From Kalaharituber pfeilii (Eukaryota; Ascomycota; Pezizomycetes; Pezizales; Pezizaceae): 64,000 nt of DNA. Numbering within the stretch: the stretch's first letter is position 1; every line of letters starts with the position of its first letter. The translations under genes and the position numbers were made by a program. The stretch spans positions 1 through 64,000 of the forward strand of contig WHUZ01000157.1 in assembly GCA_015179045.1 (NCBI GenBank), read 5' to 3'. Under the pieces are notes generated by a model, which was given only the letters and a program-made list of their open reading frames with translations, ran no database searches and was not told where the DNA came from. Positions 37,101-49,904 of this stretch are shown in pieces.

Positions 37101-37700
37101 CATGGATTCCAACTGGAAGAAAAATCCGGATTAAGCTGGCGAAACCAGTGTCAATGATACAGTAGACAAACCTTAGACGGAAAGGAGGACGAACCGAATT
37201 CCATTAGTGGAATTGATGATGTGGTTGGAAAGATGACTGCGTTTTTTTTTCCCCTTTTTCCCTCTTTCTTTATATCTTTTGTTTTTATGCAATATGTTGA
37301 TAATTCTGATACTTTTGTTGTTTATTTCTATTTATCACCCCATTGACGGAATTGATGGTGTGGTTGTTGGAAAGACGACGGCGGTTTTTTATTTTTTATT
37401 TTTTTTTTATTTATCTTCTGTTTTATGCAATTATATTGATGGTTCTGATAATTTTGATATTTTTATTTTTATTTATCTCCCTTGGTAAAAACCAATCTCC
37501 ACTAGTGCAATGTATGGGTAAATTTTTTTTTTTTTTTCGGGGGCATTGAGGCGCTACGTTTTACACCAACGAGCCGAGAAAAAGCCCCGGCTGATTTTTC
37601 CTCCAGAAGTGCTGAGCTGTCCTGTAGCGTCGATGCCAACATATAACACATCCTGTAGTTTCTAAGTTCTATAGTCTGCTTAACTACCTATTATATGTTT
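34160..37700 (+). repeat. Segmental duplication, copy B (with near-intact HET gene)
   Basis: Counterpart of 27985-31250. It includes the HET gene and a 3' flank in which the motif ACAGTAGACAAA occurs twice (about 36606 and 37159), as it also does in copy A. Confidence 0.75.
34563..36612 (+). CDS. HET-domain protein (heterokaryon-incompatibility type)
   Basis: Two long frames, 34563-35627 and 35678-36612, separated by about 50 bp with intron-like ends (CAG|GTAAGT...CATATAG). The HET signature (PF06985 type) is visible: DIWAVSHSWVRD (about 200), CRYAWLDILCLRQEYPE (about 245), VPTIGLVYRQAEYVV (about 295) and HWLKRAWTLQETV (about 330). The roughly 200 N-terminal residues and the C-terminal 300 are not recognised. 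HET proteins act in non-self recognition and regulated cell death. Anomaly: the consensus splice is out of frame by one base. Using GTTGAA four bases later (exon 1 to 35631) restores the frame, as QVK|VALLANIAP. The gene therefore either uses a weak donor or is newly broken. A dead paralogue lies 6.2 kb upstream. Confidence 0.8.
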
Positions 37701-39400
37701 TCTGGGCCATACATGGCCACTATGCCTACTTTTATGCCTACGAGACATTGACAACCCCGTTTGATTGGCTGCTGCTTATTCCCTCCCAGGAACGCTACAC
37801 CTACGCCAACCCCACCCTCCCCGCCCGGTAACATCGACACACAGTATCTAAAACATCCTATCGTTACTATGGTCTATAGTTTATATATATAAATCTGAGT
37901 TGGCCATGAGAGAGAAAGAGAGAAAGAGAGGACGGTAGCTAGGTGCGGGTGGGGTAGGGAGAGAGGACATAGTTAAGCTGACATACAGATGGTTAGAAAC
38001 GGTACCCAAGAAAGAACTGAGATCATATTTCATATTTATAATATCTATCTTCCATCTCCATCCACAGACACACAAGTTTGCAAAAAACTTTCGTACAACA
38101 GATAAAAACGGCCCTGAGAGTATCAGATAATTTCATTTTTTTCATTTTCCCCATACTCCCCCATACCAAACCCCCACCAAAACTCACACTCATAAAACTC
38201 CAAAAACACAGAAAATTAAACTTTTTTTTGTGAAAGTACTACGTGAACAATACCGAACCCAGATCCAGTATCTATAACAAATAACATATCCTCCCGTCTT
38301 TTTGCCAGTTCCAGTTCCATTTCCATTTCCGTTATCTGGTATATATAGCCCGGTTTCTGCAATTACAAGTAAATGTAATTTCGGGCTGCCCCGCCATCCC
38401 CCCCGGTTTGATCCATTTGTGGGGAGGGGGCGGGAGGCATTTGTACTGAAAAGTTTTCTAAAATATAACTCCCTTCGCTGGAAGTGGTAACAGTACAGTT
38501 CCCACTTTCAGATATTGCAAAGACAACCCCTCCTCCTCCACCAGCTCGAACTGGGGCGGGGGCTCTCGATTCCTTACACCTACCTACAAACGCCCCCCTT
38601 TCACCCCGCCCCCTTCCCCCCCAACCTCTGACATCCCCCTCTAATAACTGCTTTTTACATATAAACGACACAATACTCAACGTTACCACTAAATCGGCCT
38701 CACCTTCTCCTCACCCCTTAGTATTTGATATTTTTATTTCTATTTTTATTTCTTCATATTTATATATACAATTTACTCAAAACCAAACCCCCCCCCCCCC
38801 CCCACCCACCACCAAAAAAAAAAAGTCTTTTCAAATCATGCTCCTTGCCTTACTTGCCCTTCCTAAATATATATACTCATCTCCCTTGTCCTTATCCTTA
38901 TCCCTTCCCTGTATATAAACACACAAAAACCAAAAAAAAGGAAAATAAAAATATTCAACATTCATACTTTTCTTATACAACTTAAACATTCTTCTTTTTT
39001 TTACTTCCGCAACCGCAACCGTATACTCATACACAAGAAAAATTATGAGAGAGAGGGGAAAGGGAAAAGAAAGGAGAGAAAATGTGTATATAAATATAAT
39101 TCACAAGGAAAAAAAACATTGAACGACAAAAAGAGAATCGAAAATGATAAAAATGAAAGATTAAAACTAAAAAGATCTATTAACCACTTCCCCGTCCTCT
39201 ACGCCTTCCCGCACCCCCCAAATTCCCCCAATCCCCCCTTCATGGCCAAAACACAAACACACACCAACACAGACATCCCTACATCCCAGCATCCGCAAAT
39301 ACAAAACCGTTTTATCAAAAAAAATCAAAAAAGAAATCACACAACCTCATACTAACACAACACACATTAACCTCTCATCTATCCCACTCTCTAGCCCTCA
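37701..39400. other. Intergenic, low-complexity downstream region of the SNF2 gene
   Basis: Contains a C14-type run near 38790, a short A run at about 38813-38824 and C/A-rich sequence. Open frames are Pro/Ser- or Phe-rich composition artefacts. No gene supported. Confidence 0.4.
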
Positions 39401-42400
39401 CTACACCTTCACCCTCTTCCCCTCCCTCATCCCCTCTCCTTCCTCCTCCGCATCCTCTGCCTCCTCCACACCCCTCTTCGCCGGCATCCCCGACCCCGCG
39501 ATCGGCAGCACCGCTGTCACCGCATTTCTCGACAGCCTGTCTCTCTTTCTTGGCATCGATGCAGGCCCCTGGCTACTATTCCTACTCCCACTCGTGCTCG
39601 TACTCGCGCTTACACTACTACCCACCTCCTCCTGCGCCGTCTCAAGGTCCACAACCTCGCATTTCACGTCCGCCACCTCCTCCTTATCGCTACCCCCCTC
39701 CACGCTCGTCGCCGCCGTCGTGGTTCCCCTCGTGCTCGCACTCAACAGGCTCGTTCCAGTCCCTGACCCCGGTGTCTCCGTGCCTCTAATCCCCTCTTCT
39801 ACACCCTCCTGCAATTCCTCCAACTTCTTCCGTCGCTCCCATTCCGCCGCCCACTCCTTTTCCATCCCCTCGCACAGGGCCTCATTCCCTCTGTTCTCTT
39901 TGTGGATTTGGACGCACCCTTGACACTTTATCCAATACACTCCCTCCCGCTCCCTATACCCCCACAAGTCCATCTCCACCAATCCATCGCCGATCAGCAC
40001 AGTCTGATCCCATTCTAAACAGTCCTCGCAAAACGCGGCTTCGCACCAGCGGCAGCGGTATAGCATACCGCCGGCGTTGGTAGTCTTTTGGTCGCAGTGA
40101 AGACACTGATGCTGCGGGCAGTAGAAGCCCAGATGTGAAGAGGCATTCTGTCTGTGGGGTGGGGACAGACACGGGAGGTGGTAGGCACGGGGGCAGCCGT
40201 TGCAGAGGGAGAGAAGGCCGCCGTCTAAGCAGATTTGGCAGTACTGGGAAAGAATAAGTATAAGGTGCTTAACGGCGATATGGGAAAGGAAGTGAGGAGG
40301 GGGGAGACTTACATCTTGATGCTCAAACACCTCCTTCTTCTCCTTCTTCGGCTCCGAGAATACTGTTTTCCCCTTTCCAGATATAGTTGGCACCGCCTCC
40401 CTATGTATCCCCATTAGCATCAACATAATAAACCATATAAGTGCAAAACCCAAAGGGCAACCCACCACTCCGCACATCCAACTGTAGCTTTCAACACCGC
40501 ATGTCCATTAATCATCACCACCCTCTGCTTTCCCTCCCTCCTCGCATCCCTCGTAATATCCAAAATCAATTTTGCTTGCTCCTCTTCTTCCCTCTTCTTA
40601 TGCTCTCTCCCCTCAAACAACCTCGTTTCAACTTTTTCCATCTCCGACAACCATTTTTGCTCTAAATCATCCTCCGGCAACCCATTTGCCGCCACTCCAC
40701 CCTCTGTTCCAACTATCTCCACTGCACCACTTTTATCCCCACTACTACCCTCTCCCTCCTCCTCCTTCTCCTCCTTCTTCGCCTTTTTCCCCTCCTTACT
40801 CGGTTCTAGTGTCATCTCATAATCCTTCGTTCTATCCACCATCGTATTCCAATCCCACTTCAGCATCTCCCCCGGATCGATCTCCGGCCTCGCGATCGCC
40901 TGGGCTCCCCTACGCACCAAACTCATCAACTGCCCTGTCGTCAAATTCGGCAACACATCATCTTCATCATGCACCTTTGGCCTTCCACGACCTCCTTTCC
41001 CTCGCGTGGCGCCAGTGGAATGAATATCGCGCATACTCTCGGTCACTTTGGCGCTCAGGTACAGCTTCTTACGGATGCGACCCATCATTTGCTCTTCCAC
41101 GGTGCCTTGCGTGATGAGGCGGTATACTGTGACCTCCCGTGTCTGCCCTATGCGGTGCGCGCGGGCTTGAGCTTGGAGATCTGCTTGGGGATTCCAGTCG
41201 CTTTCAAGCATGACTACGTCGGATGCCGACGCGAGGTTGATACCAAGCCCTCCAGCACGCGTGCTCAACAGCATGATCTTATATTTCGGATCCGAATTGA
41301 ACAGCCGAATCTCCAGGTTCCTCCTCGCGCGGCATGTGCCGCCATCGAGACGGGAGTAATGAAACTTCTCGCCATCCCCCCCTTTGTACGAAAGGAATTC
41401 CTCGACGATGTCTAGCATGCGGGTAAAGCCTGAGAAAATGAGGACTTTGCGTCCTTGTTTGATGCATAGCTCGTCGATCAGCCTATCCAAGATAATAATC
41501 TTGCTCGACGCAAGCATGATGTGTTGGCCAATAAAGTACGGCTCAGGAGACGCTCCAGGCAGGAGATAAGGATGGTTACAGCACTTTCTGAGCTGCATAA
41601 GAAGATTCATAAGCTTTTGCCAGCCGGTGCCCTTTTGCTTGACACTCTGTTCCATAATTTTTTTAGCCTCCTTCCATGAATCCTCTTTTGTCTCCTCATC
41701 ACCGTTCTCTAATCCTTCCTCTACCTTTTCAAGCTGCTCTTCTTCTTTGCTGAGTGCCTGACGCTCATCCTCTAACGCCTGCTCCTCCTTTGATTTTGCA
41801 CCCTTGAACAAGTCCTCCAGAAGCCCCATATCCAATCTCGTCAACAGGCGTTTATACCAGAACCTTTGCATCGGCGTCAACGGCAATGACAACACCACCT
41901 CCCTCTTTGGCGGCAGCCCTAAATTGACACCCTTCGAATCCTTCATTCTCCGTAGCATGATCAACTCTAGTAACCTTCTAGAGTCGTCCATGACCTTCCG
42001 ATCAACCTTCCCATTCGTCAAGTCAAACGCATTCGCAAACTTCTGCTGCGTGTTGCTCGTGAAGACCTCCGGCATGATGAAGTGGAGCAACGCCCACAAC
42101 TCCTTCAAGTTATTCTGTAGCGGGGTACCAGTGAGCACAAGTCTGTACTCTGCAGACAAGCCCTGCACAGCTTGACTTATGTTTGTCATCTCGTTCTTGA
42201 TCTTGTGACCTTCGTCGAGAACCACATATCTCCAAACAAATGCCCGCCTGAACCAAGATACATCCTTCTCGAATGCTTCGTAGGTAGTAATGACAACGTC
42301 ATATGGACTGAACGTCTTTCCATCCTCGTTTGCTACGCCATGTTCGGCGACCTTCTTCATCCGCTCCTTCTCTATAGCTGACCCGTGGAATCTTAGAGCA

Positions 42401-44737
42401 CGTAGGTGCGGTGTCCATTTATTGCACTCGGCCATCCAGCTGCTAAGGACGCTAAGTGGGCAAACAACGAGGAAAGGTCGGTGGTGACCGGGAGGGGAAG
42501 GGTGTTGTTCAGTGAGATATGAGAAGAGGGAAAGGGTTTGAAGGGTCTTGCCCAGACCCATTTCATCACCGAGGATACCAGAGGCGCCCTAAATCCCAAA
42601 GCAAAAAAACAATTAACTCAAACACCGAAAAAAAGGGAATATGGTTAGAACGTACATTATTGTATAACCATACGAGAAATGAGAGACCGGCAAGTTGGTA
42701 TGGCTTCATAGTAGCCTTTACGCTGTAGGGTACGAACACCACAAGTTAGGCTTGTTTTTGTAAAGTAATTAAGGTGGAGTACTGCCAGTGTCACACATAC
42801 CCAGATGGCTGTTCCTCAAGCAGCTTGTAAGGCACCGCCTGGGGCTTGTCATCCTGTGGGCCCGTTGCTTCAGTAGCCTGAACACCCTGGATTCCTGCTT
42901 GATTATTCTGCTCTATTGCTTCACCTAGAGTCTGCTTCTCTTCTGCTGCTCCTCCTTCGCCCATTTCAATATCTCCCTCATTGTCCTTATCCTTCTTCGG
43001 CTGCTCTCCTTCGGATGACGCCTTCGCGGCCTTGTCTTCCTTTTCTTTCCTATCCAGTTCATTGAGACGTGCAATGAAATTCTTCTCCGGTAACAACGGT
43101 GCAAATAAATGCTCATATGCTCTGAAAAAATTCCACCTCTTTTTCGTCGCACCCTCCTGAATCGCCTTCCGGATATCCTCACGCTGGGTGGTGACCCTTT
43201 CACTGGCATTCTTGGAAGACAGTCCACTTGGACCATCAGCCGGATGTATACCCGATCTGGATATACAATCGCAGTTGTATTTGACACAGTTCCCGCAGCG
43301 TGGCTTCTGAATATCGCACCGAATCCGCTTCTGGTGGCAGTGCTCGCAGGACAGGCCTTTTCCGAGCCTTTGATACTTCTTTTTATGTTGCCCCTTTGCC
43401 TTGTCGCCATTCTGCTTACTTTTCTTGAATGGGTCTGTGGTAATGTATTCTTTCAGTCTACCCGGCTGGCTTAGAGAAGCCCTTGAGCGGAGCGAGTGTC
43501 CCGCAGAGGTAACCCGCTCTGGCAGAGAGCCCTCCTTCGCCTCCTTTTTTTCGTCATCGTTATTATCGTCGTCTTCATTATGGTCATCAGAAGAATGAGA
43601 ATTGCTTTCAACAGAATATTCGTCTTCGTCAGCTTCATTATCATCATCCTCGTCCCCAGAACTGTCCACCTTGTAGTTTGGTTTCGGTCTCTCCGATTGG
43701 CGTGAGGGACGGGAGGGCTGCCGCCTGCTAGATGCAGGGGTGCCAGAACCGGACCGAGTAGCCTTTCGTGTGGGAAAAGCCGACGAAGGAGAAGCCGTTT
43801 TGGCCGTTGAGGCTGCCAATTGCCTCCGTCCACGAGTAGCCGCAGCCGTGACAGCTGTTGCTCTCGCGGCACGCTGTTTCTCTAGCCTCTTTTTCGGGTC
43901 TAGGGTAATTGACCCTCCTGCGGGACGTTTGCCAGCCTGCTCCACGTCGGACTCAAAGTCATCCACGTCAAAAGTGTTGTAGTCGTCTTTATCCGTAAAG
44001 GTCATTTCGAAGCCGTTCTTAAATGTCGTAAAGGGGTGTTTCTTCTTTTTCTGCTTGGGTGTCCCACGTTTTCGTTTCTCGCCGGATAATGGCGTGGTGG
44101 TGTATGCTGGTATTTGTTGTTGCTGTAGGCAGCGTGAGTGGAGAGTGTTGGCTGATAAAGGGGAGCCCAGGGCAGAGAATGGCTGCTGCTGGTCGGAAAG
44201 AAAGTCTTGGAAGGAGCGATCTGGGCCTAGAAAGGGGGAGCTAGAGGCAGAAGAGAAATCTGAGTAAACAGAAGACTGCGAGGAGTGCTGGTGTGACCGC
44301 GTGTGGACGTCCTCCGGGGCGGGTGAGGGCGAGACGGAAAGGTCAGGGAAGAATGTTGTCGGGACGGTAGCGGAGACCAGGCTCGGGTCGATGACTGCGT
44401 CGTCCGGCAGGTGTGGTGCTGGGTGGGCCTCTGGCACGACAGCGATTGCTGCTGGGCCACGCGTGGGACTGTGAGCGAGGGTGAAACCCAACAGGTCGTG
44501 GTGGTTGTGGTGGTCCAGGTGGTGGTGGTGGAGGTGGTGGTGGTTGTGGTTGAGGTGGTGGTGGTGGGCGGTGAAGTGTTTTGCGTCCACTGCTGCTGCT
44601 GCTACTGCTGCTGCTGCTGGGTCCTGGTGCGCCCGCACACGGCCGCCGGCAACAGTACAGTCTGGCGTGCGCACTAGACTCTCGCCGCTGGCTCCCCAGG
44701 CAGACTCTGCTGTGGACATGGTGCGGGAGCCAGTCAC
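39401..44737 (-). CDS. SNF2-family chromatin-remodelling ATPase with Zn2Cys6 cluster and C-terminal PHD-like fingers
   Basis: Five exons: 44737-42801, 42722-42656, 42588-40466, 40400-40313, 40243-39401; 1685 aa, all phases consistent. N-terminus: His-rich tract (58-80), basic and acidic disordered regions, then a binuclear Zn cluster C-x2-C-x6-C-x6-C-x2-C-x6-C (Cys464-491). The ATPase starts at about 640 (PYKLLEEQPSGVKATMKPYQ): Walker A DEMGLGKT (about 676), DEGH (about 793), LTGTPLQNN, STRAGGLGIN and QAQARAHRIGQ. A coiled, acidic insert lies between the lobes. From residue 1406 there is a PHD-type finger (YCQICLDGGLLSLCNGCPRA, then YHLPC) followed by a second Cys-rich unit. No HAND-SANT-SLIDE or chromodomain was seen. 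Role: nucleosome remodelling, probably histone-tail guided. The fourth exon's donor side (GTGGGT, 40465) is the weakest junction. Subfamily unresolved. Confidence 0.88.
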
Positions 44738-45090
44738 GGTGCGTGCGTTCTTCCCTCCGGAGCCTGTGTGTGCTGGTGCTGCGTGGGGTGTGGGTGGGGG
44801 AGGGGGGAGGGAGGACGGGAGAGGGCGGTGGCCGTGTGGAGCAGGTGCTGGGGCTGGGGGGGGGGGGGAGGGAGAGGGGGTTCTGTCGCCCGTTCTTTGT
44901 GGGCGGGCGAAGATTTAGCCTTTCCTGAGCAGAGTTAGCAGGCTGGGGGCAAAATTCGGTCGGTCGGGGAGACGGCGCTGGGGCCCTGGGGCCGCTTGCT
45001 GTAGGCGGGCTCTTGCTGGCGTGAGGCCTGGACGAACAGCGGCGCTGCACCGTGTGCTGCAGTGGGCTGCTGCTGCTTCTGCTTCTGCTT

Positions 45091-45121
<31 letters not shown>

Positions 45122-47165
45122 TCCGGCTTACAATTGCGTGCGGCGCTGGCGGTGGGGACGGCGGCGGGTCAGGAGAGGCCGGACTGTGGATGCAGAGGCT
45201 TCCAGGCACGGCGCGGCGGGCGAGCAGCGAAGTAGACGGAAGGGGCCCGCTGGGCGCTGGAGGGGGGCAGCGCGGGACGGGGGACGGGGGAGGGGAGGAC
45301 GGGGGAGGGGAGGGGAGGGGACGGGAGGGGAGGGGACGGGCCCAGGCCGACTGGCGGGGGAGGGGCGAGGCAGGAGGCGGCCCCGTGGATGTGATACAAG
45401 GCGTGCGATACGGTACTTGCCTGCCAGTCCGCGGTCTGGATATATGTACTAGTGCTCTACATGCGGGCGCCTTTGTATTTGCTTGAATCACGAACGGAGC
45501 GCAGGATCAAGCAGCGGCACGAATGCAGCGCACCGCTACGAGCCACGGCCAGTGCATACGCACAAGTTATTTTCATCTGCATCCACGGCGCCGTCTGGGG
45601 CGGCGACGCGATGCGGTCCGGCACGGCGCTGAAGGGGGCAGCAATGGCGGCAGAGCATGAGCGGCCAGAGGCAGGCCGACTGTTCTGCCGCGAATAGCAG
45701 AGCCAATCGCGCCTAGCTATAGCCCGCCGGCGCCTGCTGACGGCCGCAGTAGCAGACAGAGCCTGCGAGCCCGACCAAACAACAATTCAAACGTCTCAGC
45801 AGCGCAGCCACCGCCGGGTTGGGCGCAGGAGCAGAGTAAGTGCCGACTCATACGTATGGGCGGGTCCTGTTCTATTCTTTGCTTGATTACGCCCAATGAC
45901 ACCTGCTATGTACCTATAGCTACCCTCTCCCCCCAGAAAGAGAAACTCAATAGTCAACATTGTATTATTTATTCACCTGCTGCATAATGAAAAAAACGGA
46001 TTCCATTCTCCCCCCCCCCCCCCCTCACCCTCCCACAAACACGGAACGCGACCCCGACGCGTCGTCCGCATTGGTACCTAACGCCCAGTTTCCAGATCCA
46101 GGTTCACCCTTCAACGCCCCCTTAAAAAAAGAAAATACAAAAAACAAAGATAGGAGAAACGAAAGGGACAAAAAAAAAGGGGGGGGGCCGCTTCAGATCT
46201 GAACGATATCGGGATCTGGGGGGGGCCAACAAAAGAAACATAAAACGTGTGGCGACGATCTTTGTCTTATTTTGGTAGACAAAAAATACCTTTTGGATAT
46301 CGTACTTATTTTTGGTGGTGGCGAAAAAAGAAGGGGAAAGGAGACGAGAACTTGAATTCCGCTCCCCCCACTCCCTTCCCTGGGCTCGGAAAGGTAAAAT
46401 TATAAGTGCGAGGAAAACAAAAACTTGGCTTTTTTTTTTTTTGTCTGTGTGTCTTTGTTTGAATTCGGAATTTGTGAAAATTCTACTGTAAGTATGCTAA
46501 AGTAGATTAGGGTTGCCGTCAACGACACCCCTGTTTGTCGCGGGGAATTCTTTACGTCATAACACTGATTGTCCCGGGGAAAATGAAAAAAAAGCTTTGG
46601 AGAGCTTGAGCGCAGACATATATATAGTAGGTACATGGGGGGTGCCGATAGGTTGCGGGTAGGTAGTAGTGAATGGGGGCGAGGGAGAGGACTTCACACC
46701 CGCCCAACTTGGAAAATGTATCAAGCTGACTGCGGTGGATGGAAAGCATAGAGCAGAGATGCTGTCAGACGCCAATGTTTACTGCTGCTGGGAATTCAAA
46801 ACCTGCCCCAAACATGATGGCCTGGGTATACAAACATGAAGAGCTCTAACGGAAGCTTCAATGTACTCAGGACTATCACATTCGAACGGGCCTGCTACCA
46901 GGTGGTCTCGGGTTGCTCTCGTTCGCGTCTCTTAGTCCCACGACGAAACTGCAAGTATGCTATCAGCATATTCACATGCCTACCTGATAACGCAGGTATC
47001 ACGTGATTTATTTCTTCGTGAAAAAGTGGGGAAAGCATTATCAACGAACCAAAGCTGACCCCGCTCTCAGCTGAGATTGAACTTCTCTCCAGCTTCTCCA
47101 GCTTCTCCATCAAAACCCATATCCCGTATCCTCAGATCAAAGCTCAGAAGTTCACAGCTCCTACA
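44738..47165. other. GC-rich intergenic region, between divergent SNF2 and ALDH genes
   Basis: Very GC-rich on the SNF2 side (to about 45900), with G-runs near 44858-44866 and 45255-45340 that generate long spurious frames on both strands. C13 occurs at about 46011-46024, and G/A-rich tracts around 46170-46220. The 46250-46283 stretch carries GATCTTTGTC...GTAGACAAA, related to the motif near the HET genes. The two genes diverge from here, so both promoters lie within. Confidence 0.5.
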
Positions 47166-48651
47166 ATGTCCGTTCCCAAACTCATTACGACTATCTCACC
47201 CATCACCCTAAAACCAATCTATACCCGTCCTGCCCTCCAGCCCGACGAAATCCCGGAGCTTGTGTCTCGCGCTCAGGACGCCTTCAAGACATTCCGCTTC
47301 ACCCATCCCCTCTCCGAACGACAAGCCATCGTGCGCAAATTCCTCGACACAGCCCTCGCTAGTAAAGATGAGATTAGCACTCAGGTCACCGAGCAGATGG
47401 GACGACCGATACGGTTCACCCCATCCGAGATCGAAACCATGGTCAAGCGGGGTGAATATCTGCTCAACATCAGCAGCGAGGCACTAGCAGGCGTTCCGGG
47501 CGATCCGGAGCCTGGGTTCACGCGGTTTGTCAGGAAAGAGCCAGTCGGAGTGGTGCTCATTATATTTCCGTGGAATTACCCTTACTTGACGCTTGTCAAC
47601 TCGCTTGTGCCGGCTATACTTGCCGGGAACGCAGTGATACTCAAGCCGAGCCCGCAGACACCGACGAGTGCGGAGTGGGCGTTGTCGATGTTCCTTAACG
47701 CTGGGCTCCCTCTCGATGTGGTGCAGTGCTTCCATTCTGTGGATGCAGACGTGATCGCGCAGGTCATTCAGTGTCCGGAGATTTCGCTCGTCAGCTTCAC
47801 CGGCTCGCACGAGGGCGGGCTTGCGGTGCAAAAGGCCGCTGTGGGGAGAACGATCCCGGTTATGCTTGAGCTCGGGGGGAATGATCCTGCGTACGTCCGT
47901 GAGGACGTTGATATCGCGTGGACGGCGGAGCAGATTGTCGATGGAGCGGTGTTTAATTCTGGACAGAGTTGCTGCGCGATTGAGAGGGTGTATGTGCATG
48001 AGTCGATTTATGACGAGTTTTGTGACAAGGTGGTGGAGGTGGTGAAGGGGTACAAGTTGGGTGATCCGAGGCTGGAGGGGGCGACTCTTGGACCAGTGGT
48101 CAGCGTGGCGAGTGCAAGGAGGATTAGGGAGGATGTGAAGGAGGCGGTGGAGAAGGGTGCAAAAAGGATTACACCGGCGGGGGTCTTTGAGGAGGGGGAG
48201 AAATTGGGAGAGACATTTGTGGGGATTGAGGTTTTGAAGGATTGTACTCATGATATGCGTATGTTCCCGCCTTTTCTCCTCTTCTTACCTCTCTACAAGA
48301 CTATCTCTAACATGACTACTAGGAATCATGACAACTGAAACCTTCGGCCCAACTATCCCCATCATGTCGGTTCCCTCCGACGAAGCCGCCATCAAGCTCA
48401 TGAACGATAGCAATCTCGGCCTAACCGCGTCCATTTGGACCAAGGACTTTGAGAAGGGCACGGAGCTGCTTGAGGGAGTAGAGGCGGGAACGGTCTTTCT
48501 CAACCGCAGCGACTATCCGAGCCCAGATTTGGCGTGGACGGGGTGGAAGGAGAGCGGGAGGGGGGTTACGCTGGGTAGGGGAGGGTTTGAGGCGTTTGTG
48601 AAGAGCTGGAGCTGGCATTTGAAGATGTATAAAGCAGAACCAGAGTGTTAG
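47166..48651 (+). CDS. Aldehyde dehydrogenase (NAD(P)-dependent family)
   Basis: Two exons, 47166-48258 and 48323-48651, joined in phase 1 (ATGC|GTATGT...TAG|GAATC) to restore HDMRIMTTETFGPTIPIM; 473 aa, typical family length. Signatures: FPWNYPYLT (cofactor side), LKPSPQTP, FTGSHEGG (nucleotide binding), general-base Glu in LELGGNDPAYV (about 237-247), nucleophile Cys in NSGQSCCAIERVYV, and ETFGP near the C-terminal third. These support oxidation of an aldehyde to the acid with NAD+ or NADP+. The pattern is closest in feel to the succinate-semialdehyde or related fungal ALDH branch, but the substrate cannot be named. No targeting peptide is evident, so a cytosolic location is likely. Confidence 0.93.
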
Positions 48652-49904
48652 GTGTATGTGACGTTATGGATATGGATCTGCATATGGGAGGTGGGGGGTT
48701 GACAATTGGGGATTGGAGATGCACATGTGCGGTTATGACATCGATGAGTGGACGGGAGGAATTAAAAGGTTTGACAATTGGGGATTGAAGATGGTCAATC
48801 TCTGAGAAACTATTATTTATTTTTGCTGGATGCTGTTCAACCGCAGGTAGTAATTGAAGCTTCTATTGTAGGCCCAGATTTACTTACTATATACATACCG
48901 AATTGGGAAATGTGTTGCACAAACTGCTTTTGTTGCTAAGGGTGCCGTAATTCTCGTTGAGTATAACAGTATGGGAAATACTTGCTTTCTAGGAGATACT
49001 TGAGAAACACAAAATACTGAATTTTGGTAGCCCAGGTGTAGTAGCTAGGCTTTAAGTATTGCAAGGTTTTCAATCATGGGAATATTCCTATGAAAGAGAA
49101 CTTTTCGTAAATGGTCACCGCACTTGCACCCAGCGGTGATGTGTACTCAGTAACTTCAGAGGGGGTTTCCACATATCTATTTCTCGGGTCCGTCCTAAGT
49201 AAGTTTTTACCCTCAACTCCGCCAAGCGATCCTAAACGCCAAGAAGCGTTTCGAACACGAGAACAAAGGGTATGCGAAGTGAGTAATTTGGCGCGAGGCG
49301 ATAAAAACCGGGTTTATCCAAAGAAAAGAAATCGCACCACGGATCTTCCATTGTTTGGTTCTTTATTCTTGTTTCTGTTTCCCCAAATAAGATTTAGTTG
49401 ACGGGCTATAAGGTTTTCTGGATTGGGAGTGGTGTGATTTAGCGTCTACGGTACTGTACATAACAAACCCGCATCGCTGCGAACGCATCGCATTCGGAGG
49501 ACCCCCGGTTTACGCACTTTTCAAAACCCCGTTCAACGTTACTCATCGCACACGCACGGACGCAGCCCCTGACAGCAAGATAGAGGAAGATAATTCGCTC
49601 AACGAGAGGGACAGTATACACAGTTTTTTTTGCTTTTCCGCGACAGGAGCAGATTGAATAGGACACGGCGCAGAGTTGTTTTTGTTACACTACACGTACG
49701 GGCTTTACGTGAGGCGGGGATATTAAAGGCGCAGTTGCTGGCTGCGGCTTGCTGGCAAGAGGGAAAGGGAAGTGGAGTAGGGAGGGAGTGGAAGAGTTAT
49801 CGTACTACGTGACGTTAAGAGGCGGACGGGGGCTTCAGCAATCGCACCACCTTTAAACTCGTCGCCGTATCCTACACTACAACACGCCCCTTCCTAGTAC
49901 CGCA
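48652..49904. other. Intergenic, no supported gene
   Basis: Between two plus-strand genes. A short direct repeat of GTTTGACAATTGGGGATTG occurs in the ALDH 3' flank (about 48698 and 48769). Nothing else recognised. Confidence 0.4.

Noticed and set aside
44343..45491. 382-codon Pro/Ser/Arg-rich frame on the minus strand
   Set aside because: Overlaps the 5' end of the SNF2 gene in another frame and reflects GC-rich composition; no domain and no splice support.
47484..48251. 255-codon minus-strand frame
   Set aside because: Antisense shadow of the aldehyde dehydrogenase exon.
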